From assembly GCA_040400085.1 (NCBI GenBank), contig JBBAQX010000023.1:3337-67336 (forward strand): a stretch of 64,000 bases of DNA, read 5' to 3'. The notes under the pieces are model-generated. The model was not told the DNA's origin. It saw only the letters and a list, made by a program, of their open reading frames with translations, and did no database searches. This document shows positions 37,563 through 46,053 of the stretch, piece after piece. The translations under genes were made by a program, and so were the position numbers. Each line of letters starts with the position of its first letter. Within the stretch, counting starts at the first letter, position 1. This DNA is from HNR sp040400085. GTDB lineage: Bacteria; Actinomycetota; Actinomycetes; Actinomycetales; Microbacteriaceae.

Positions 37563-38453
37563 TTACAGCGCGGCGTAAACCTCGCGCAGCAGGCGCGCAG
37601 CCTCGCTCGGGGTCTTGCCGACCTTCACACCTGCGGCCTCGAGGGCCTCCTTCTTGGCCTGAGCAGTTCCGGCAGAGCCGGACACGATAGCACCCGCGTG
37701 TCCCATAGTCTTGCCTTCGGGAGCGGTAAACCCGGCGACATAACCGACGACGGGCTTGGTCACGTTTGCCTTGATGAACTCGGCCGCACGCTCCTCGGCG
37801 TCTCCACCGATCTCGCCGATCATCACGATCGCCTTGGTCTCGGGGTCAGCCTCGAACGCCGCAAGAGCGTCGATGTGCGTGGTGCCGATGATGGGGTCGC
37901 CACCGATTCCGATCGCGGTCGAGAAGCCCAGGTCGCGCAGCTCGAACATCATCTGATAGGTCAGGGTTCCCGACTTCGACACGAGGCCGATCGGGCCCTT
38001 GCTCGTGATATTGTTGGGCGTGATGCCAACCAGCGATTCGCCCGGCGTGATGATCCCGGGGCAGTTGGGCCCAATGATCCGGGTCTTGTTGCCCTTCTCC
38101 TGGGCGTAGGCCCAGAACTCGGCCGAATCCTGCACGGGAACACCCTCGGTGATGATAACCAACAGGGGAATCCCGGCGTCGATGGCCTCGACCACGGCAT
38201 CCTTCGTGAAAGCGGGAGGAACAAACGCGATTGAAACGTCCGCGCCCGTCTTCTCCATCGCCTCGGCCACCGTGCCGAACACGGGCAGCTCCACGCCGCC
38301 CTCGTGCGTTACCGTGGTTCCAGCCTTACGGGCATTCACTCCACCCACAATTTGGGTTCCGGCCTTGAGCATCAGCGCGGTGTGCTTTGTGCCTTCGCCA
38401 CCGGTGATGCCCTGAACGATGACCTTAGAGTCTTTGTTGAGAAAAATAGACAT
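37563..38453 (-). CDS. sucD: Succinyl-CoA synthetase alpha subunit
   Basis: TCA-cycle enzyme subunit, 296 aa. It binds CoA (TGGEGTKHTALML near the N-terminus) and carries the phosphohistidine His252 in TMGHAGAIVSGSAGTAQAKK. IIGPNCPGIITPGE and GIGGDPIIGT are family signatures. It follows sucC by 46 nt and is translated from its own start. Together with SucC it interconverts succinyl-CoA and succinate with nucleotide phosphorylation. Confidence 0.97.
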   Translation of the reverse strand: MSIFLNKDSKVIVQGITGGEGTKHTALMLKAGTQIVGGVNARKAGTTVTHEGGVELPVFGTVAEAMEKTGADVSIAFVPPAFTKDAVVEAIDAGIPLLVIITEGVPVQDSAEFWAYAQEKGNKTRIIGPNCPGIITPGESLVGITPNNITSKGPIGLVSKSGTLTYQMMFELRDLGFSTAIGIGGDPIIGTTHIDALAAFEADPETKAIVMIGEIGGDAEERAAEFIKANVTKPVVGYVAGFTAPEGKTMGHAGAIVSGSAGTAQAKKEALEAAGVKVGKTPSEAARLLREVYAAL

Positions 38454-38499
38454 TTTTCGAAAAATCCTTTACTTGCCTGAGAATTACGAGGCGTTGAAA

Positions 38500-39711
38500 C
38501 TAGGCTACGTTGACGGACGCGACGTTGACGGAAGCGACATTAACGGCAGCGGCGAGGGCGGCAGCCTTGTCGGCACCGTCGTCCATCGAGGTGGCCAATG
38601 TAATGAGCGGATGGTTGGCCGCCGCGAGAATCGCGCGTCCCTCATCCACCTTGTTGCCATCAAGGCGCACAACGAGAGGCTTTGTCGCCGACGAGCCCAG
38701 GATTTCCAGGGCCTGAACGATTCCGTTCGCCACGGCATCACACGCAGTGATCCCACCGAACACGTTCACGAAGACGCTCTGGACCTGCGAATCGCCCAGA
38801 ATCACGTCGAGCCCGTTTGCCATAACCTCGGCAGAGGCTCCGCCCCCGATGTCGAGGAAGTTAGCAGGCTTCACGCCGCCGTGGTTCTCGCCGGCGTAGG
38901 CGACAACGTCGAGCGTCGACATAACCAGGCCAGCACCGTTCCCAATGATTCCCACCTGTCCGTCGAGCTTGACGTAGTTCAGGTCGAGCGCCTTGGCCTT
39001 GGCCTCGAGCGGGTCAGCAGCAGTCTTGTCCTCAAGAGCTGCGTGGTTGGGGTGACGGAAGTCCGCGTTCTCGTCGAGCGACACCTTTCCATCGAGGGCG
39101 ATAACATCTCCCTCCTCGGTCAGCACGAGGGGATTCACCTCAACCAGCGTTGCGTCCTCACCGGTGTACACCTCGTAGAGTTTCGCAATAACCGGGGCTA
39201 CCTTATCGATAAGGTCAGCGGGAAACTTAGCCGCCACGGCGATCTCGCGGGCTTTAGCCTCATCGATTCCGCTATTTGCATTGATCTCGATGCGGGCGAG
39301 GGCCTCGGGGCGTTCTACCGCGAGCTGCTCAATCTCCATACCACCTTCATAGCTGGTCAGCGACAGGTAGGAGCGGTTTGCACGGTCGAGCAATACCGAA
39401 AAGTAAAACTCCTGAGCGATACGCGCCCCCGCGGCGACCATCACGCGCTTCACGATGTGGCCCTTGATATCGAGCCCAAGGATGCTCTGCGCGGCCTCGT
39501 ATGCTTCGTCTGCGTTTTTCGCTACCTTGACGCCGCCGGCCTTGCCTCGGCCGCCAACTTTTACCTGCGCCTTAACAACGACAACGCCGCCAAGCTTTTC
39601 AGCGGCGGCGCGTACCTCTTCAGGCGTATCAGCGATGATGCCAGCAAGAACAGGCACCCCATAACTTTCAAATAGGTCTCGTGCCTGGTACTCGTAAAGA
39701 TCCACGCTCAT
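38500..39711 (-). CDS. sucC: ADP-forming succinyl-CoA synthetase beta subunit
   Basis: 403-aa subunit with the ATP-grasp fold: MSVDLYEYQARDLFESYGVPV at the start, KAQVKVGGRGKAGGV near residue 45, and FLDIGGGASAE in the ligase domain. The frame is open eight codons further upstream, but MSVDLYEYQA is the standard start. The C-terminus ends in three tandem VNVAS-type pentapeptides encoded by 15-bp repeats. This tail looks added beyond the normal family end. Confidence 0.96.
   Translation of the reverse strand: MSVDLYEYQARDLFESYGVPVLAGIIADTPEEVRAAAEKLGGVVVVKAQVKVGGRGKAGGVKVAKNADEAYEAAQSILGLDIKGHIVKRVMVAAGARIAQEFYFSVLLDRANRSYLSLTSYEGGMEIEQLAVERPEALARIEINANSGIDEAKAREIAVAAKFPADLIDKVAPVIAKLYEVYTGEDATLVEVNPLVLTEEGDVIALDGKVSLDENADFRHPNHAALEDKTAADPLEAKAKALDLNYVKLDGQVGIIGNGAGLVMSTLDVVAYAGENHGGVKPANFLDIGGGASAEVMANGLDVILGDSQVQSVFVNVFGGITACDAVANGIVQALEILGSSATKPLVVRLDGNKVDEGRAILAAANHPLITLATSMDDGADKAAALAAAVNVASVNVASVNVA
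38503..38547. repeat. 15-bp tandem array encoding the SucC C-terminus
   Basis: Three 15-bp copies (plus-strand consensus close to GACGTTGACGGAAGC) end at the sucC stop codon. They encode VNVAS units on the minus strand. The unit resembles that of the array at 63464-63598. Confidence 0.88.
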
Positions 39712-39861
39712 CCAATCCGTGATCTCGCGCTGCAAACACTGCGTTGTGTGCCTGCAAACGCACTAATAGTTGGGAATGACCACACGTCGACGTAGAGCCG
39801 CAACCGCGCGCCATAGGCTTAACACTACCGCCTTGTCCCGCATAGGTTTTCCCCATCTCAC

Positions 39862-39877
39862 AACCTTCGGGAAGGTT
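39862..39877. promoter_or_regulatory. Perfect 16-bp palindrome in the promoter of the coiled-coil protein gene
   Basis: AACCTTCGGGAAGGTT is not interrupted (AACCTTC, GG, GAAGGTT) and sits where a -35 element would be, 8 bp before the TAAACT -10 box. A good position for a repressor or activator site; the protein is unknown. Confidence 0.4.
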
Positions 39878-39884
39878 CGGGTGT

Positions 39885-39890
39885 TAAACT
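39885..39890 (+). promoter_or_regulatory. -10 box TAAACT, probable leaderless promoter
   Basis: TAAACT ends 8 nt before the ATG at 39899 and no Shine-Dalgarno intervenes. Confidence 0.4.
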
Positions 39891-39898
39891 CTGTGACT

Positions 39899-41143
39899 AT
39901 GGCATCGTCTGAAAGCTCGCTACGCACTGGCATCTCGATGAGAGTGCTGGCGATAGTGGCCGCCGTTCCGCTCTTTTTCGCTTCGGGGATGCTCACCCCC
40001 GCGTTTGCCGACACCACCCCCACCTGGGACGATGTGCTCGCGGCGCGCGGAAACGTCGCGGCCACGGAAAAACTCGTAGCATCCCTCCAAAGCGAGCTGG
40101 CATCCCTCCAAACGACCGCGGCAACTCGCGGAAACGAGGCGGTGAATGCATCGCTAGCGGATCAGCAGGCCAAGTCTGCCCTGTCAGACATCACTTCACG
40201 GGTGGACACCTTGGCGACCGAGCTCCAATCGGCGAAGGAGAAGACGAACGCAACCGCGCACGACACCAGCGTGGTAGCGTCAGGCCTCTACATGAGTAGC
40301 AGCAGCGTCTCGGGCACCGCAGAGCTTTTCGCCCAGACCGATCCCGACAGCTTCTTGAGCAAGCTCGCAAGCCTCGACCGGGTGTCTTCCCGAAATTCTC
40401 AGATTGCCGAACGAGTTGTGCAGACATCCAACTCCATTGCTTCGCTCACCGAACAGGCAACTGCGGCTCAGCAGCAGCAGCAAGACCTCACGCAGAAGGC
40501 TGAGGCTGCGTCTACGGCCGCGGCCCAGACACTTGCCTCCGCAACGAGCGCCGTCGCGGCCGTCCAGCAGCAGCAGGCGGATCTCGTGAATAAGCTGGCA
40601 ACCCTCAAGGGAACCTCTGCCGCGATTGAACAGAGCTATATGACAGCCGCCGCAGAGAAAGCGGCCTACGAGGAACAGCAGAGGCAGGCGGCTGCGGCAG
40701 CAGCCGCCGCTAACAACTCGTCTGGCGGGGGCTCGACAGGAGGCTCCTCAGGCGAATCCGGCGGTTCCACGAGCGGAGGGGGCGGGGGAACTGTCGTCCC
40801 TCCGGTCAACCCCACCCCACCGCCGGGAATAGACAACTCTCCAAGCGGGGCCAGAGCCTACGCTGCCGGCCAGGTAGCAGCCCGCGGCTGGGGTGCCGAC
40901 CAAAATAGCTGCCTCGTGAACCTGTGGAACAGAGAATCGGGATGGCGGTACAACGCGATGAACAGCTCGAGTGGGGCATACGGCATCCCCCAATCGCTTC
41001 CTGGCGGCAAAATGGCCTCAGCCGGCGCAGATTGGCTCAGCAACTCGCAGACCCAGATCAACTGGGGGTTGGGTTACATCACCAGCCGCTACTCCACCCC
41101 CTGCGGCGCGTGGGCGCACTCAGAGGCAACGGGTTGGTACTAG
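39899..41143 (+). CDS. Secreted coiled-coil protein with C-terminal transglycosylase-like domain
   Basis: 414-aa exported protein. A signal or anchor helix (VLAIVAAVPLFFASG) ends near AFADTTP. Residues about 45-265 form long Ala/Gln/Ser-rich coiled coils, interrupted by a loop (ELFAQTDPDSFLSKLASL) typical of peptidoglycan-hydrolase regulators. A Gly/Ser/Pro linker leads to about 75 C-terminal residues with WNRESGWRYNAMNSSSGAYGIPQ and GWGADQNSC, the lysozyme-like/SLT pattern with a candidate catalytic Glu in NRESGW. Likely a cell-wall remodelling protein outside the membrane. An open frame extends 43 codons upstream, but the ATG at 39899 gives the signal peptide. Confidence 0.85.
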   Translation: MASSESSLRTGISMRVLAIVAAVPLFFASGMLTPAFADTTPTWDDVLAARGNVAATEKLVASLQSELASLQTTAATRGNEAVNASLADQQAKSALSDITSRVDTLATELQSAKEKTNATAHDTSVVASGLYMSSSSVSGTAELFAQTDPDSFLSKLASLDRVSSRNSQIAERVVQTSNSIASLTEQATAAQQQQQDLTQKAEAASTAAAQTLASATSAVAAVQQQQADLVNKLATLKGTSAAIEQSYMTAAAEKAAYEEQQRQAAAAAAAANNSSGGGSTGGSSGESGGSTSGGGGGTVVPPVNPTPPPGIDNSPSGARAYAAGQVAARGWGADQNSCLVNLWNRESGWRYNAMNSSSGAYGIPQSLPGGKMASAGADWLSNSQTQINWGLGYITSRYSTPCGAWAHSEATGWY

Positions 41144-41146
41144 CGG

Positions 41147-41186
41147 CTAGCCCTCTAGCCCGCTAGCCCTCTAACCCTCTAACCTC
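41147..41186. repeat. 8-bp tandem array between converging gene ends
   Basis: Five copies of CTAGCCCT, drifting to CTAACCCT and CTAACCTC, run without gaps from 4 nt after one stop through the stop codon of pcrA (41171-41173), so the pcrA C-terminus lies in the array. Confidence 0.85.
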
Positions 41187-43816
41187 GAGATAGGCGCAAT
41201 CTTGATCAGGATTTTCTTCGGCCCGACATCGTCAAATGTGACGTGTGCAATCCGCTTGGTGCCGACTCCTGTGACCTCATCAACCGAACCATCACCATAA
41301 TCCGCGTGACGGATGCGGTCGCCGCGAGCAAGCTCAAGGTCGCCATTATCTTGCACACTACCCGAGATGGTATTGGGGAATTGTGCTGGTTCGCCGTTGC
41401 GGGCCGCAGCGGCCTTGGCTTTCTTTGCTTCGCGGTATCGTTCCAGGCTGCTCATCATGTTGCCGGATGCCGGTTCAGACACTGCCGCAGATGAGCCTCC
41501 CCCAAACCCGCCGCCGGTAAACCCGACGGAGCTGTTCGCGCCGCTTGAATCACTCGAGGACCGCTTGGAATACTGGGACCCCGAATACTGCGACTTCGAT
41601 GAACCGGATGATCCCCCATATCCACGCGAACCACGCTGCGCGTTGAGGGCACGGGGCTGAGTGCCATCACGGCTCGTCACCATCCCGGGCGACTGCCGCC
41701 ACTCGATCAGGTTCGCGGGGATCTCTTGTAGGAACCGGCTGGGCATCGCCACCGTGATCTCGCCGTATTGGGCGCGGGTCATCGCGAGCGAGAGGTAGAG
41801 TTTCTCCCGGGCGCGGGTGATGCCAACGTAAAAGAGCCGACGTTCCTCGGACGGACCGCCAGCCTCGTCCGCCGACATCTGGTGCGGCAGCAGCCCCTCC
41901 TCGACTCCCGTGATGAAGACGGCTTGATACTCCAGCCCCTTCGCCGTGTGCAGGGTCATGAGGGACACGGTTCCGCTGGTGTCGTCCAGGTCATCGGCTG
42001 CGGCCACGAGCGAGACCTCCGTGAGGAAGTCGACCAGCGTGCCGGTGGGGTTATTCCTGCTGAACTCCTTGGTGACCGCGATGAGCTCGTCGATGTTCTC
42101 CGCACGAGCCTCGTCCTGCGGGTCCTTACTATTGCGCAGGATATCGAGATAACCGGTCTCGGCCATGATGTAACCAAGGATGTCACTGAGTGGCGTAATC
42201 TTGACACCGAGCGATTCCGGGGTGGCCCGGCCCTCGTCATCGAGAGTATCGATCAGCTGGTCCACGCCCTCAAGCGCCATCTGAGTAGCGTGATCCAGGA
42301 TCCCCGAGAGGGTGAGGATCGCGCCGCGCACCTTCGGGCCGAAGCTCAGCTCACCGGCCCGGCGCATGGCATCCCTCAGCGATATTTCTTGCTCTTCGGC
42401 GAATGCCGCGAGTTGCGCCTCCGTCATTGGGCCGATGCCGCGCTTAGGAGCGTTTAGGATGCGCCTAAGAGCGTACTCGTCAAACGGATTTGCGACCGTG
42501 ATCAGGTAGGCAATCGCATCCTTGATCTCGGCCCGTTCGTAAAACTTGGTTCCGCCGAGAACCCGATACGGGATGGCCTCACGGATAAAGATCTCTTCAA
42601 GCGCGCGCGTCTGGGCGTTGGTGCGATAGAACACGGCGATGTCTTTGTAGCCAACGCCATCGCGGTGCAGATCCTCGATTTCGTCCGCGATGAAGCGAGC
42701 CTCGTCGTGACCGGAATACCCGGTAAACCCGGTAATCTTGTCGCCGTCACCCTCGTCGGTAAAGAGGTTTTTCTCCTTGCGATCGAAGTTATTCGAAATG
42801 ACTGCGTTGGCCGCGGTGAGGATGTTCTGCGTCGAGCGGTAGTTTTGCTCCAGCAGGACGACCTCGGCGCCCGGGTAATCGCGCTCAAACTCGGTGATGT
42901 TGCGGATGTCCGCGCCGCGGAAGGCATAGATCGACTGGTCCGAGTCTCCAACGACCGTGAGGCTGGCACCCGGGATCGAGCCGTCTTGCGCGATATCGCG
43001 CGGGGCATATTCAAAAGCGGCCGCCGCAACAACTTCGGGCTTGATGGGCCTGGTCAGCTCGCGGATCAGCGCATATTGCGCGTGGTTGGTGTCCTGGTAC
43101 TCGTCGACCAGGATATGCCGGAAGCGCCGCTGGTAGAGAGCGGCAATATCGGGGAAGGAGCGAAATAGGTACACGACCTGACCGATGAGATCGTCGAAGT
43201 CGAACGCGTTTGCCCGACTCAGCTCGCTCGTGTATTTGCGAAACACCTCCAGGAAGGCCCGGTCTCGCGGATCCGACAGGTTTGCCGTGCGCGCGAACGT
43301 GTCGACGTCGGTGAGCTCGTTCTTGAGCTTGGAAATCCGACCTGCGGTGCCTGCGGGGGTCAGCCCCAGGTGATCGAGGTCAAGTCCCTTGATGATGCGC
43401 TTGAGCAGCGCGCGCGAATCCGCTGAATCATAGATCGTGAAACTTTTCAGATAGCCGAAGCGCTCGGCCTCCCGGCGCAAAATCCTGACGCACGCCGAGT
43501 GAAACGTCGAGATCCACATGCCCCCCGCGGCCTCGCCCAGCAGACCTTCCACCCGCTCCCGCATCTCCGCAGCGGCCTTATTCGTGAAGGTGATGGCCAG
43601 GATCTGGCTGGGCCACGCCTCGCGCGAACGGATGAGCCCGGCAATTCGATGCGTCAGAACTCGGGTCTTGCCCGACCCGGCACCTGCCACGATGAGCAGG
43701 GCGGGGCCACGGTACTCGACCGCGCGGGCCTGTCCGGGGTTGAGCCCGGCAAGCAGCTCGTCGGTCCCGTCGCTTGGGCCGTGGGCGGAATCGGGGAAAA
43801 GAGGAGGAAGAGTCAT
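41171..43816 (-). CDS. pcrA: ATP-dependent DNA helicase PcrA/UvrD
   Basis: Superfamily 1A 3'-5' helicase, 881 aa, acting in excision repair and removal of proteins from DNA. Motif I AGAGSGKT (44-51), motif Ia AITFTNKAAAEM, motif II VDEYQDTNHAQY, motif III VVGDSDQSIYAFRGAD, motif IV LEQNYRS, motif V VSLMTLHTAKGLEY and motif VI VGITRAREKLY are all present. A Gly/Ser-rich linker precedes the Tudor-like C-terminal domain (GDRIRHADYGDGSVDEVTG). The ATG lacks a Shine-Dalgarno and lies behind a TAGACT box. The last residues are encoded within an 8-bp tandem array. Confidence 0.97.
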   Translation of the reverse strand: MTLPPLFPDSAHGPSDGTDELLAGLNPGQARAVEYRGPALLIVAGAGSGKTRVLTHRIAGLIRSREAWPSQILAITFTNKAAAEMRERVEGLLGEAAGGMWISTFHSACVRILRREAERFGYLKSFTIYDSADSRALLKRIIKGLDLDHLGLTPAGTAGRISKLKNELTDVDTFARTANLSDPRDRAFLEVFRKYTSELSRANAFDFDDLIGQVVYLFRSFPDIAALYQRRFRHILVDEYQDTNHAQYALIRELTRPIKPEVVAAAAFEYAPRDIAQDGSIPGASLTVVGDSDQSIYAFRGADIRNITEFERDYPGAEVVLLEQNYRSTQNILTAANAVISNNFDRKEKNLFTDEGDGDKITGFTGYSGHDEARFIADEIEDLHRDGVGYKDIAVFYRTNAQTRALEEIFIREAIPYRVLGGTKFYERAEIKDAIAYLITVANPFDEYALRRILNAPKRGIGPMTEAQLAAFAEEQEISLRDAMRRAGELSFGPKVRGAILTLSGILDHATQMALEGVDQLIDTLDDEGRATPESLGVKITPLSDILGYIMAETGYLDILRNSKDPQDEARAENIDELIAVTKEFSRNNPTGTLVDFLTEVSLVAAADDLDDTSGTVSLMTLHTAKGLEYQAVFITGVEEGLLPHQMSADEAGGPSEERRLFYVGITRAREKLYLSLAMTRAQYGEITVAMPSRFLQEIPANLIEWRQSPGMVTSRDGTQPRALNAQRGSRGYGGSSGSSKSQYSGSQYSKRSSSDSSGANSSVGFTGGGFGGGSSAAVSEPASGNMMSSLERYREAKKAKAAAARNGEPAQFPNTISGSVQDNGDLELARGDRIRHADYGDGSVDEVTGVGTKRIAHVTFDDVGPKKILIKIAPISRLEG

Positions 43817-43825
43817 CGTGAGACA

Positions 43826-43831
43826 AGTCTA
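43826..43831 (-). promoter_or_regulatory. -10 box TAGACT upstream of pcrA
   Basis: TAGACT (read on the minus strand) ends 9 nt before the pcrA ATG, with no ribosome-binding site between; compatible with a leaderless or near-leaderless transcript. Confidence 0.35.
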
Positions 43832-44008
43832 CGACGGACTACAGACGCTCAAGCGTTTCGCTTCATCTCGAGAACTATCACGAGCATCCATTCGCGAAAC
43901 ACCCGAGAGACGAAACACCCAACCGAACTGCTCAGCACATTCTCGGCCGCTGCCCGATACTATTGAACAAGCAATACTTAAGCGACAACACGAAAGTGGA
44001 CGAACACC

Positions 44009-44839
44009 ATGGCGAGAAACAACCCCGCGCTATCGCGCAACCCCGCCCTCAACGGTAGCAATAACCGTACCCTTTCGGCAGATGAGCTCAACAAAATCTA
44101 CGCGCAGCCGTCGGCCGACCTGAATCGTCCGGGCGTCGAGCAGCCCGTTCAGCAGACCACGACTATGGGGAACGAGTTCGCCGGGTCGTCCGACCCCATG
44201 ACGTATGAGGATACCATTGCCAAGACGGCAGGCCTCTTCGCCGTTGTCGTAGCTACGGCCGTTGTCGGATGGCAGTTCGCTTCGCTACCAGTGATGATCG
44301 GGTCGGCACTCGCGGCGCTAGTCGTCGGTCTGATCGCAACGTTCAGGCAGAAGCCGTCGGTGCCACTGTACTTCCTATATGCAGCGCTCGAAGGGGTATT
44401 TCTTGGGGCAATCTCGAAATTTTATGAGGTTCGCTTCGACGGGATCGTCACCCAGGCCATCATCGGAACTTTCTCGGTCGTTGCGGTTACGCTCATTCTC
44501 TTTCGCAGCGGCAAAGTGCGCACCTCGCCTCGTATGACCAAGATCGTTATGGTTGCGATGGGTGGGTACCTGCTCTTCTCACTGCTGAACTTCGGGCTGG
44601 TAGCATTCGGAGTACTTCCCGGCTTCGGTATGCGAAGCGGAGTGATCGGTATCGTCATCGGCATCGCCGTAGTTCTCATGGCCGCCTACTGCCTAGTAAT
44701 GGACTTTGAGTACATCAAGAACGGCGTGGAGGCCCGCGCACCCCGCGCGTACGGCTGGACAGCCGGTTTTGGCCTCATGGTGACCATCATCTGGCTGTAC
44801 CTTGAGGTGCTGCGTCTCATCGCTATTTTCCGCGAATAA
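44009..44839 (+). CDS. Bax inhibitor-1/YccA family membrane protein
   Basis: 276-aa protein. About 65 polar N-terminal residues (many Asn, Leu, Ser) precede seven hydrophobic segments, with AALEGVFLGAISKFYE and MDFEYIKNGVEARAPRAYGW typical of the bacterial YccA/BI-1 group that carries the acidic calcium-leak residues. Possibly an ion-leak channel or stress protein of the inner membrane; its bacterial role is not settled. Monocistronic by spacing. Confidence 0.88.
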   Translation: MARNNPALSRNPALNGSNNRTLSADELNKIYAQPSADLNRPGVEQPVQQTTTMGNEFAGSSDPMTYEDTIAKTAGLFAVVVATAVVGWQFASLPVMIGSALAALVVGLIATFRQKPSVPLYFLYAALEGVFLGAISKFYEVRFDGIVTQAIIGTFSVVAVTLILFRSGKVRTSPRMTKIVMVAMGGYLLFSLLNFGLVAFGVLPGFGMRSGVIGIVIGIAVVLMAAYCLVMDFEYIKNGVEARAPRAYGWTAGFGLMVTIIWLYLEVLRLIAIFRE

Positions 44840-44900
44840 GGGTCGACACTACTAATATGTAGTTACGAACACGTTTCTACATACTTACGAGGAGTCGAAG

Positions 44901-45962
44901 TTGACCGCCAACGATGACAACGCACGTCGCCAACTTGCTGATCCGTCCACGACGGCTCAGCAGTTGGCTGACATCGCTTACGACTATCCTCATCTCGCGG
45001 CAGAGATCACGCGTCATCCCAACGTGTATCAGGGGCTCGTGGACTGGCTTGCAGAATACGGCGTTCCTGAGGCAGCTCCAGTTGAGGTAGCGGCTCCTGT
45101 CGAGATTGCCAGTCCCGTGATGCCTGCCCAGACTCACGGTTTCACTCCTTCGAGCAGCGTAGGGATGCCCGTCGCAGACAGCATTGCGCCTCGGGTTGAC
45201 TCCGCTCCTCAGCACTACGCATCGTTCGATTCGATAATGAATCAGCAGCAATCCCAGCAGCCGGCTCCTACAGAGTCTTCCATCCCTCTTATGCCGCGGG
45301 GCGGGGAGTACACCCCGTCGCAATTAGCCTACGAGGCTCCGGAGGTCTCGGCTCCGATATATCAGGCCCCGGCATCCCAGTCCCCATCTTATGATGCGCC
45401 GTTGCAATCAGCACCGGTCCAGCCGATGTATGCTCCCCCAGCAACGCAATCATTCGAGACGCTGCTCGGGTCGACACCGGCCCAGCAGGGAGCATTCCCC
45501 GCTTCAGCCGCACCACAGACACAGGCCTTTCCAGCAGAACAATCGCAAGAGGCACAGGGTTTTCCAGCACAACAGGCACAACAATATGATGCGCCTCCCA
45601 GTGCATCACCTGTCCAGCAGCTCATGGACAGGGAAGATAACGCGCCGAGCTTTGCAGCCCTCGCAAATGCTCCTCAGACTGCGCCATTCTCCCCGATAAT
45701 CGTGTCGAATGAACGCCACAGAGGAGAGCCCCCGGTTGATCCGGATGCTCCGTTGAACATCATGGCCGTGCTATCGATCATCTTCTGCCTGGGGTGGCTC
45801 GGAATCCTGTTTGGCGTCATTGCGAAACGGCAGATCCGTACCAACCAGGAACGCGGTTGGGCGCTAGCCCACTGGGGAATTATCCTCGGAACCGTATTTA
45901 CAGTGCTCGGCGTGGTCGGTACCGTCTTATACATAATGCTCGTGGGGAGAATGCTTTCCTAG
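44901..45962 (+). CDS. Variant leucine-rich-repeat / DUF4190 membrane protein
   Basis: 353 aa in three parts. Residues 5-50 (DDNARRQLADPSTTAQQLADIAYDYP) are the short LRR-variant domain found at the N-terminus of many actinobacterial proteins. Residues about 55-270 are a Pro/Gln/Ala/Ser-rich low-complexity region. Residues about 275-350 are two membrane helices of the DUF4190 type (NIMAVLSIIFCLGWLGILFGVIAKRQI). The start is TTG with GAGGAG 8 nt upstream. The topology suggests a cytoplasmic repeat domain tethered to the membrane. Function unknown. Confidence 0.8.
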   Translation: MTANDDNARRQLADPSTTAQQLADIAYDYPHLAAEITRHPNVYQGLVDWLAEYGVPEAAPVEVAAPVEIASPVMPAQTHGFTPSSSVGMPVADSIAPRVDSAPQHYASFDSIMNQQQSQQPAPTESSIPLMPRGGEYTPSQLAYEAPEVSAPIYQAPASQSPSYDAPLQSAPVQPMYAPPATQSFETLLGSTPAQQGAFPASAAPQTQAFPAEQSQEAQGFPAQQAQQYDAPPSASPVQQLMDREDNAPSFAALANAPQTAPFSPIIVSNERHRGEPPVDPDAPLNIMAVLSIIFCLGWLGILFGVIAKRQIRTNQERGWALAHWGIILGTVFTVLGVVGTVLYIMLVGRMLS

Positions 45963-45978
45963 CCAGTGATTACCTCCG

Positions 45979-46041
45979 TGTAGCACAGAGGTTCACCGAT
46001 GTAACACAGAGGTGCACCCGCCTAGAACAGGGGTGCACCCA
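45979..46041. repeat. 21-bp tandem array between converging gene ends
   Basis: Three 21-bp copies (starts 45979, 46000, 46021), each containing a CACAGAGGTGCACC-like core, fill the gap between the DUF4190 gene and the guaA stop. Copies 1 and 2 are most alike. Confidence 0.85.
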
Positions 46042-46053
46042 CCAAGATTTCGA

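Noticed and set aside
38419..39675. A 418-codon plus-strand open frame over sucC
   Set aside because: Antisense of sucC with its repeat; composition follows from the codon bias of the real gene.
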